Shown here in pieces: positions 56,891-64,000 of a DNA stretch of 64,000 nt (its first letter is position 1; each line of letters begins with the position of its first letter). The stretch spans positions 32,772,753 through 32,836,752 of the forward strand of contig CM060181.1 of the NCBI GenBank assembly GCA_030549775.1, read 5' to 3'. Origin of the DNA: Tamarix chinensis (lineage: Eukaryota; Streptophyta; Magnoliopsida; Caryophyllales; Tamaricaceae). Made by a program: the position numbers and the translations under genes. The notes under the pieces were generated by a model. That model had not been told where the DNA came from, did no database searches, and saw only the letters and a list, made by a program, of their open reading frames with translations.

Positions 56891-56902
56891 GCTTTGGTAC
56901 CA
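56891..56902 (-). other. Primer-site relic of the element with LTR F
   Basis: Minus strand TGGTACCAAAGC, two changes from TGGTATCAGAGC. It is three bases from the LTR end, as for LTR H. Confidence 0.65.
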
Positions 56903-57329
56903 ACACGTAACACCCCTATTTTTCACAACCAACAAAATTGCATTCCAATAATTGCAGAAGCATAAAACACCTAGGAAAAATGGGATGTTACCACCATACC
57001 TGAAATAGGATAGACTTTTGCAACCTACCACATATCATATACAAGGCTAAACCAACCAAAAGACTAAAAATAATAGAGTGCGCAAAATAACAGTTTAATT
57101 AAACAACTTTGAAGAGTGTTTACATTAGAGGGCCCTAATTGGTTTCAATCAAACTATTACAAAATACATATAAATAAAGAAGGGGCTACAATAAAATATA
57201 TTAGGGCATGACACCAAATTTAAAACCATGGTATACCACAAACCCCTTTTGGATATCCTTGCTCTCAATTGCCGACCCAGTTGAGATAATCCCTTTACTA
57301 GCCATCCCAAATAACCTGAACATGGCCCT

Positions 57330-57388
57330 CTACTCGTGATAATGAGCTGGTGACCAAGCAAACCAGCACATCAGTACCCTACACACTA
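57330..57388 (-). promoter_or_regulatory. LTR F hairpin pair (degraded)
   Basis: Minus strand: TAGTGTG-TAG-GGTACTG (57372-57388), which pairs at 6 of 7 positions if G-U pairs are allowed, then after 22 nt CAGCTCAT-TATC-ACGAGTAG (57330-57349), where only the CTC/GAG core and flanking G-C pair. Sequence context (GGTTTACTTAGTG, GAGTAGAGGGCCATG) clearly aligns with LTR B. Confidence 0.55.
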
Positions 57389-57963
57389 AGTAAACCAAGT
57401 TTCTCCCTTAATGTAACATAAGTATACCAATTTATCAAATAAGAATATAAATGCAACATGCATCATGATAAGGGCATATATAAAGGTAGAGTTGCATAAA
57501 GATATGTTATCATGCATGATTCCAACAAAGCAAAATACATCATGCTTAGTTTCACATCCTTCTCGCATAAGAACTTACACATGCAATAGCAAAGAGCATC
57601 CAAGCAATCTCTAGGGTCTATTTTCAATTATCTAATTTCTTAGGTTATACCATCTACTTATGCATATATGAGACAGGTCAATCATTCAATCAATATTCAA
57701 TTCCATAATCAATTAATCATTTCAACCATTAGCTAAGTGTATGAACTAGCTTTTATTCATTTTGGTCAATCGTGCCATTACTTTCATTTCTTAACCAATC
57801 ATTAACCATTCAATTGGTCATTGTTCATAAATTTAAGCCAATATTTCCTATCCATATTTTATTATCAGAAAATAATGGACTATGCACCACCTTATGGTTT
57901 CATATACCATGGAAGCCTATCCAAATAAGAGACATAAAGTCCAGACTAAAGCCAATCACCAAG

Positions 57964-58012
57964 TGGACATAAGTCCAAAGCAAAGCCAATTACTAGAGTG
58001 GATATAAGTCCA
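57964..58012 (-). repeat. Short hairpin repeats in LTR F
   Basis: TGGAC-ATAA-GTCCA (57964-57977) and TGGAT-ATAA-GTCCA (57999-58012), 35 bp apart. The second keeps pairing through a G-U. They occupy the place of the palindrome array in LTR B. Confidence 0.65.
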
Positions 58013-58599
58013 AGTCAAAGACAACCACTTAGGTAACCAAGATCTTTAGTATTGATACCCTCTAGTACATCATTAGTATCTAGAGTAGGTAAGGCACCGG
58101 GACCTATAAGGATCCCGCCCAAAGGCAAAGCCCAAAGGCAACAAATACTCTCAAAGGCTAACTAACCCCTGGTATCTAATCGAGGATTGGGTAACCCAAA
58201 ACTATACTTAACTCGATTGTCTTTCACTTTACATAATTAGTATTTTATTCATAAGGATGGGTGATCATAAAAGGCCCATACAAATGCAAGCAATATAATT
58301 TCCATGTTAATCCATATTAACACTTTTCTTTCCATTTTCCCCACCATGTGGATTTTCCATTTGTCATTGGCCAATGCTATTCATAACCACCATATTATTT
58401 AATTCAATCCTTACTCTTTTGTCAATATTGTCACTTGTCATAAGTTAAATACTCAAATAGCCATTACATTTCTCATAATGTAAACCATAAGCTATGATCT
58501 ATTTTAATCCTTTCATTAGGCTAATAATCCATGATAAAATCTGCATATTTTTTTGGTAAGTAGATCTTTATTACTACTAGAAATGAAGATATGTACAAA

Positions 58600-59840
58600 C
58601 TAAATTAGACCACCAATGCAACTATACAATCTTTCCATTAGTCATACTTATTGTCATGATATGAAGCAAATATCCTACTTGACACTAAAAAACAAATATC
58701 TTTAAGAAGCATATTAGAGTGTCGATATTTATTTCTAAAGATTCTAGCATTCCTTTCCTACCAAATGGATCCTATAAATGTGACAAAAAAGGCTCTAAGA
58801 ATGTCCTTCTTCCTCTTGCACTACTTTATGTTCTTAGCCAATATTTTAAGTTATGTCTCCTATGATTGGATATGATCCCTCATGTTAAAGGATTTCCTAA
58901 TCTTCATCCAAATCTTTTAACTATAAGGGTAGTCAAACATAAGGTGATTGATGTCCTCCTCCTGTCTTGTCATGCACAAGATGCATTCAATATCCTCGAT
59001 AAGATTTAGTTGCTTTAATATTACCTTGGTTATCAACCTATTTTGAATAGCAAGCTAGGTAATAAATTGGTTTTTGGGAGTAGCCAAACCCCACCAAGGA
59101 ATAGACCACCACCAAACATTTTCACCATGGTGCCTAGTAAGATTATACATTCTCTTAATACTATAAGACCCATCATGCTTTATGATCTTTTCCAAAAATT
59201 GAGAATTAGAGAAGAAGTCATGAAAATGATGTCTGAGTTTGAAGATTTGCTACAATTGCCAAGAGTACTTATGAACTGAAGTAAAGGACCACAAAGATAG
59301 AGAGCTTAAGTAGATCAAATGAATCCATTTAACCCAAAGGGAGTCGTTTTTGCAGCATAAGTTTCAAAGCATCATCCCTACTGCCACTTTATTCCATCGA
59401 TGCACATCATTTAAACCATACCTCCTTCCTTTTTAGGTAAGCAGACCTACTTCCAAGCTACCAAAGCTTTCTTTGAAGAATTTATTTTCTCAATCCAAAG
59501 GAACTGCTTTCACATACATTTAATTTACTGGATGAACTTCCTTGGGAGGATAAAGACTTGAGACCATTAAAGCTATAAACTAAAAATAACAGACTTCAAT
59601 AGTTGTGTTTTGCCAGCATAAGATAGCAAATGGGAATGCTAGCCCATAAGTTTCTTTGCTAGTTTTTGCACCAAACCTTGGAGTTAGGAGGTTCTTAGCC
59701 TTGCAGAGGATAGAGGAACCCCTAAATATAAGAAGGGAAAACTACCCTCGGAGAAATTAGTTTGGTGTAGAATATGATATTTGTTGCATCATCCATTGAT
59801 GACCTTTGAAGATTACGTTGAGGGTGGCTGAGTACCTTAC
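58600..59840 (-). pseudogene. LINE ORF2 C-terminus with zf-RVT-like domain
   Basis: Heavily interrupted. On the minus strand near 59050-58900 it reads NRLITKVILKQLNLIEDIEC then ILCM, TRQEEDINHLMFDYPYS and KIW, matching the plant LINE terminal zinc-binding pattern (T-x-x-x-L...C-x-x-C...E-x-x-x-H-L-(F/M)-x-x-C-x-x-(A/S)-x-x-(I/V)-W). One Cys is Tyr. The part down to 58600 has WWERNARIFRNK, the W-x-x-R-N-x-R-x-(F/H) end. Confidence 0.7.
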
Positions 59841-59849
59841 CTTCAAGAT

Positions 59850-60860
59850 TATTAACCTAGTTTTTGCTCTTTTGAGGGTGAATAATAAGACCAAACCTAT
59901 CAATGAAGTCTTTAATTACATTGATGAGACTATTAACCAACTTAAAATCACCCCTACAAAAAAGGAGCATATCATCTATAAAATCTAGGTTAATAATCTT
60001 CAAATCTTTACATTTAGGATGACCTTTAAAATCCTTATCATGCCACAAAAAGTTGAGAGATCTGGTAAGGTACTCAACCACCAACACAAACAAATAAGGG
60101 GAAAGGGGGTCCCCTTGCCTTAGACCTTGTTGACCTTTGAAAGGTTTGGTTATCTCACCATTTAAATAAAGATAATAGGATATAGTGGTTACACATGCCA
60201 TTATCCATCTAATAACTTGGAAGGGAAAACCATAAGCATGGAGGAATTGCTGCAAAAAAACCCAGTGAACTGAATCATATGCTTTCTTAATGTTAACTTT
60301 AATCATACATCTAGGAGAGATATGCTTTTGAGAATGTTTCCTAATAAATTCAGCAGCTAGAAAAACATTTTCACCAATATGCCTACCCTTAACAAAACTA
60401 GATTGAGCTTGATTGATAAGATAAGGCATTAAGGTCTATAGTCTGGTAGTTAAAATTTTAGAAATGATCTTATATAAAACACCACAACAAGAAATAGGCC
60501 TATAATCACTTACCTTTATAGCATTGCCTTTTGTTGGAATGAGCGTTAGAGAAGTGATATTGAGTTGGGGAGGAAGATATCCAGTAATGAAGAAATTCTA
60601 GACTGCATATATGATATTCATCCCTATAATCTCCCATGATTTCTTAAAGAAAACAGTAGTAAAACCATCAACACTAAGGGCTTTATAATCTCCAATAGCA
60701 AACACAACCTCCTTAACCTCTTGAGAAGAAATTGGAGAGAGGATTTGATACTTATGAGTATCAAGAAGAACAGGACCCTGAGAGATAACTGTAGGGTTAG
60801 CCAAACCTATGCTACTCCCTTTAGATCCAAGAAGCTCTTTGTAAAAGGTGAGAAAAGAGT
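59850..60860 (-). pseudogene. LINE ORF2 reverse transcriptase relic
   Basis: From 60804: ISSQEVKEVVFAIGDYKA, DGF, FFKKSWEIIG. From 60429 a 190-codon open stretch encodes QSSFVKGRHIGENVFLA, KVNIKKAYDSVHW (first catalytic Asp of K-x-D-x-x-K-A-Y-D replaced by Asn, while AYD remains), GLRQGDPLSPYLFVLV, and FIDDMLLF (59965-59982) with both catalytic Asp of x-D-D. These are the LINE RT boxes in order. It would reverse-transcribe LINE RNA at the nick. The missing N-terminal Asp and nearby stops indicate loss of function. Confidence 0.87.
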
Positions 60861-61399
60861 CTGAGATACAAGATAAATCAGAGGTGAAATTTCCAGTATT
60901 CAGTTCAATCTACTGAATGGAATCCAGATTTTGATTCTCCTTCAATCTAGTAAAGAAGTATTTATAGTTTGCATCCCCCACATTCAACTGGTGAATTTTG
61001 GATTTCTATTTGAGAAAGCATTCATAACTTCTTGATATTTTGTTAAAGTGGTCTTCATACTCATGCATTGTAGTTCTAAGATCATTATTACTAATGTTCA
61101 GCAGAACCTTTTTTTGAGACTCAGCTAATGCCTTCCTTGCCTAGTATATTTTATGCTCTAGGGAATCGTATTTAACCCTATAAAACTCTTTAAGGATAGG
61201 TTTCATCCTTTAAAGAGTTTTGAAAATATGCATTAGAGGGTTACTACTTGAAGGTCCATCCCGATGTGCCCTTATGATGTCCAAGAATTGAGGGCCTTCA
61301 GAAAAAAAATTATTAAACCTGAAAGGTTTCATCCTGGTAGAAAGAAACCCTGTATGAACTTGAACAATGTAATGATAAGATAACATGAGAGGGTTGAAG

Positions 61400-62045
61400 G
61401 TAACAGAGGAATTAGTGAACAAAATTAAGCCAGGGCACATTCACCATTACCCTATCAAGCTTACAAGCAATAACATCATCCCCACTCCATTTATTCATCC
61501 AGGTGAAAAAACAACCATAGCCCTTAAGATCTCTCAAACCTAATAGATTAACGCAGTGAGAAAAATCAAGCATATCCTGAGTAGAAGGATTGTCCCCTCC
61601 TTGCTTTTCATAATGGTGAAGGATTATGTTAAAATTTCCCATTAAAATCATAGGTTGTGAGATTCTATTATTCAGTTCTAACCAATTCCATAGAATCTTC
61701 CTCACTGAACCAATGTTGAAAGCATTAATAAAACCAACAACAAACTGCACCTTACCATCTAGAGTCTTGACATCACTTAAAACACCCTGAGCATAGAAGA
61801 AATGTGGTTCACAGTCCAAACCAAAGGATCCCAGAGCACCCACACTTGCCCATTGTCATAACTCTGATAGTTATTTAACCACATCCAATTCCTTACTAAA
61901 CTTGATTTAAAATTATCAGCTTTATTGGCTTTAATTCTAGTCCCCAATTAACCAACAAGGGAGCACTTGCCTTTTTTATCCATAAAAAAACCTCCATTTG
62001 TTTGGATGGATCATTAATACCTCTCACATTCCAACTAGCAATCAT
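61400..62045 (-). pseudogene. LINE ORF2 endonuclease relic
   Basis: The ORF2 start encodes MIASWNVRGINDPSKQMEV (from 62045), with the N-x-R-G signature of L1-type apurinic endonucleases. After frameshifts, 61412-61843 encodes FINAFNIGSVRKILWNWL, ILMGNFNIILHHYEKQGG (family G-D-F-N; here Asp is Asn), GCFFTWMNK, KLDRVMVN. The endonuclease nicks target DNA to prime reverse transcription. The Asp-to-Asn change would likely abolish activity even if frames were intact. Confidence 0.8.
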
Positions 62046-62249
62046 GGGCACCTAGATCATGAGGGTGCCATGTCAGTTCTTGAATCTGACCAAGGGAAAA
62101 AACATCATTACAGTTTATGAGAGCTTGAAACTGATTACCACTACTACCATTGATGAGGACATCATGAGAACTGGATTCATTATCCTTTGGGAAAATAGAA
62201 GAATTGGTCCTATGCTCTTTCATTGATCTAGGAGGTGTAAAATCCCTCT

Positions 62250-63568
62250 TCTCAAACTTTAGAGCCCCTTTATCTGTAGAACCATCCTTATAAGATGAAA
62301 CGTGTATTCTGTCCCTAACTACCTTCCATTTTTTATGAACTCGAGGCTCTGCAATAACAACTTTCTTTTGAAGTTTCTAGTAGGTTTGGTCATTATGTGA
62401 AGGATCAAGGTAGTGATGACATAAGGATGGTTTCCATTCAAGCTGAATTATTTGATTAATAATATAACCATCAGGATCTCTCATCAAAATGGACTCACAT
62501 AATGATTTTTTTAATATCAACTTCAACTAACACCCTAGGATAAGCAATCCTATCCTTTCTACATGTGATAGCATCAGTGCAAATAAGGGACCCTATTGAG
62601 CTAGCAATCATACTCAAAGATTTAGAAGACCAATACTCTAAAGACAGTTGAGGTACTTTAACCCACAGAGGAACAAATTACAATTTAGATTTTGAGAGCT
62701 TCAACTTCCTTTGCCATCTTTTTAGAATTAATGGCTTGCTGTAATAAGACCAATATTGTGATAATATCCATTCACAATCTACAACAAAAGAAAATTTAAA
62801 TAAAAAGAAACCATCATCATGACATATAATTTTAGGAGCAGCCACATGAATCCATGGAGATTTAACAAAGCCAAACATTTGGTTAAAAGCGAGATCATGA
62901 CCATAAATATAGCCTATCAAAGTATGCTGCCATTCCTCCAATTCCTCATCAACTTCCTCCTTGAAAAAATTTACCACAATTTATCCCTCTTCAATCCATG
63001 GAGGCACATAATTTAGGGGCATACATTGATTGAGGATACAACCGAAAGCAATTTTGTCCCTCTAGGAAACACTAGTGGAAGTCCCAGATTGTTGTTGAAT
63101 CAGGTTTTAATTAGAAACATTCACACCTCCCTCAACTCCAGGCCCTCCAACCATAACACTATGGTTTAGAGACATAGAGGAAGTAATAGGTACACCTATA
63201 GTATCAATAAAACTAACTCCCTATTCAGGTAAGAAAGTAGCCTCAAGAAATTAAGGTGTCAATTGCAAATTTGAATGATGATCAACAGAAATAGGGTTTG
63301 GACATTGATCAATGAAATCAGCCCTATCCATAGAAACCTCATTCAAATTCGCATCAGGATTACTAGGTCCATCAAGAGTACATCCGCCTGAAACGACAAT
63401 AGGACCAGAAAAGGGTAACGATAAAGGCTTATCATCCCCTTCATCTAAATCATCATTAATTCGAACCTTCATTGCATCTAGTGACTTGTTCTAAAATTTT
63501 GACCTTCTCAATACTCGCCGATGGCCAGCTTTACCAGACCTAGCCACTAACTTCCTGTTCTTGGCCAT
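62250..63568 (-). pseudogene. LINE ORF1 (DUF4283-type) relic
   Basis: A plausible start at 63568 (MAKNRKLVARSGKAGHRR) opens a basic N-terminus. An acidic linker with DDLDEGDDK follows. At 62600-62980 the frame gives LEEWQHTLIGYIYGHDLAFN, HDDGFFLFKFS, VDCEWILSQ, LILKRWQRKL, then FVPLWVKVPQLSLEYWS and IASSIG. These match the plant LINE ORF1 pattern (x-(L/V)-(I/V)-G-x-x-x-G...F-(F/L)-x-(I/F)-x-F...W...L-x-L-x-x-W...(V)-P-(L/V)-W-(V/I)-(K/R)-(V/I)-P-x-L-P-L-x-(Y/F)-W). ORF1 proteins bind the LINE RNA. Stops are frequent after this domain. Confidence 0.75.
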
Positions 63569-63571
63569 TAA

Positions 63572-64000
63572 TGAAATGCCCCAGAATTATTTATCTTAGG
63601 AAATATAATTAAATGAGGATTTATAAGGAAATTAATTAATTTATTTATTTTATTTGGAATAGAAAAGAAATACTTAAGGAAAATTAATAATATTTTGTAA
63701 ATATTTTAATAAAGGAAAAATTGGGCTTTTGCTAATTAAAAATGGATTTAAGATAAACATTTTTTAAAAACACTAAATTATTCTAAAACGGAAATTTAAT
63801 ATTATTTTTAACTAAATATTTTATTCTAATTACCCAAAATATTCTAATTAACTTATTTAACCCCTAAACCACTTAAAATTTCCTTTTCCTTTTTCTTTTT
63901 CTTTCCTCCTTTTTCTTTCTTTTCCTTCTTTTCTTCTTTTCCTCTTTCTTTTCCCGCCGGATTGGACCTAGAGACAAGCCCTAGAGCAAGGCCCAACCCG
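63572..64000 (+). mobile_element. Long LTR G, 5' part (runs off the window)
   Basis: Starts TGAAATGCCCCAGAATTATT, then AT-rich DNA, then a pyrimidine tract (63886-63955, TTTTCCTTTTTC, TCTTTTCCTTC) followed by CCCGCCGGATTGGACC. The order and spacing match the first 420 bp of LTR D (TGTAATCCCC..., AT-rich, TTCTTTTTCC, GGGTCGCCGCCGACC). The rest lies outside the window. Confidence 0.6.

Larger units (their letters stand above)
56906..58548 (-). mobile_element. Long LTR F (3' part)
   Basis: On the plus strand it opens CGTAACACCCCTATTTTTCA (minus-strand end GTGTTACG, from GTGTTACA). It shares GGATGTTACCACCATACCTG with the GGTGGTAACA block of LTR H, the hairpin pair (57330-57388), TGGACATAAGTCCA hairpin repeats (57964-58012) and a reversed TGTAAAGTGAAAGAC block near 58225. 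It is cut at about 58548 by the LINE. Confidence 0.65.
58549..63568 (-). mobile_element. L1-type LINE, near full length, degenerate
   Basis: Minus-strand order: ORF1 with a DUF4283-like region, then ORF2 with endonuclease, reverse transcriptase and a Cys-rich C-terminus, then a 3' UTR with AATAAAG and a short A-tract (plus-strand TTTTTTT at 58548-58554). About 5 kb, a normal size. Stops and frameshifts occur throughout. No RNase H is seen, unlike the LINE fragment at 2351-3062. The 3' end interrupts LTR F; the 5' end abuts LTR G. No target duplication could be identified. Confidence 0.82.

Noticed and set aside
1..64000. tRNA, rRNA or organelle DNA insertions
   Set aside because: No tRNA-like cloverleaf, rRNA or recognisable plastid or mitochondrial gene segment was seen on reading; tRNA-like matches are retrotransposon primer sites.

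Overview
This window looks like repeat-dense, gene-poor nuclear DNA of a flowering plant. The signs are AT-rich spacers, plant-type Ty1/copia and Ty3/gypsy LTR elements primed from initiator-Met tRNA (TGGTATCAGAGC sites), an L1-type LINE whose ORF1 has a DUF4283-like region, Stowaway- and hAT-type MITEs, and a relic of a plant GH3 beta-glucan exohydrolase gene. I see no intact protein-coding gene, rRNA, tRNA or CRISPR array. Essentially every coding stretch is a transposon relic with stops and frameshifts. I cannot place the species.

Layout. 0-7.4 kb: spacer with small duplications, a LINE RNase H tail (2.35-3.06 kb) and a hAT MITE nested inside a Stowaway-like MITE (5.85-6.41 kb). 7.4-11.6 kb: a decayed copia element whose 5' portion (LTR end, primer site, gag) is inverted relative to its pol. 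11.7-13.3 kb: a second copia fragment, itself interrupted. 14.4-14.9 kb: the GH3 pseudogene, minus strand. 15.6-16.2 kb: another hAT MITE. 17.4-20.3 kb: a minus-strand gypsy gag, primer site and long LTR (H). 22.7-23.5 kb: a minus-strand LTR related to the gypsy element at 30-38 kb.

24.4-46.2 kb is a nested stack of very long LTRs sharing ends of the type TGTAA(C/T)(A)CCC...GGGTGTTACA. LTR A is interrupted by LTR B (26134-29779, 5-bp duplication AATAC) and by a nearly complete gypsy element (29982-38269, CAACT/TAACT) that itself contains another solo LTR. LTR C is interrupted by the 4.86-kb LTR D (40528-45386, ATAGT/ATAAT). 46.9-48.3 kb: a third copia 3' end. 50.3-52.1 kb: gypsy gag-protease cut by minus-strand LTR E (52.1-55.6 kb). 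56.4-58.5 kb: minus-strand gag remnant, primer site and LTR F. 58.5-63.6 kb: a degenerate full-length minus-strand L1-type LINE. 63.57 kb to the end: the start of another long LTR (G).

The most interesting signal is in the long LTRs. Six of them (A, B, D, E, F, H) carry a short hairpin of the form CAGTACG...CGTACTG about 360-610 nt before the LTR 3' end. In four it is followed about 20 nt later by a second hairpin (CTACTCAT...ATGAGTAG type). Stems change in compensatory fashion between copies. LTR B also carries arrays of small hairpins with covarying stems, and its 5' end is a 347-bp inverted copy of its own 3' end, framed by a perfect 5-bp target duplication. All alignments were made by eye; percent identities were not computed.
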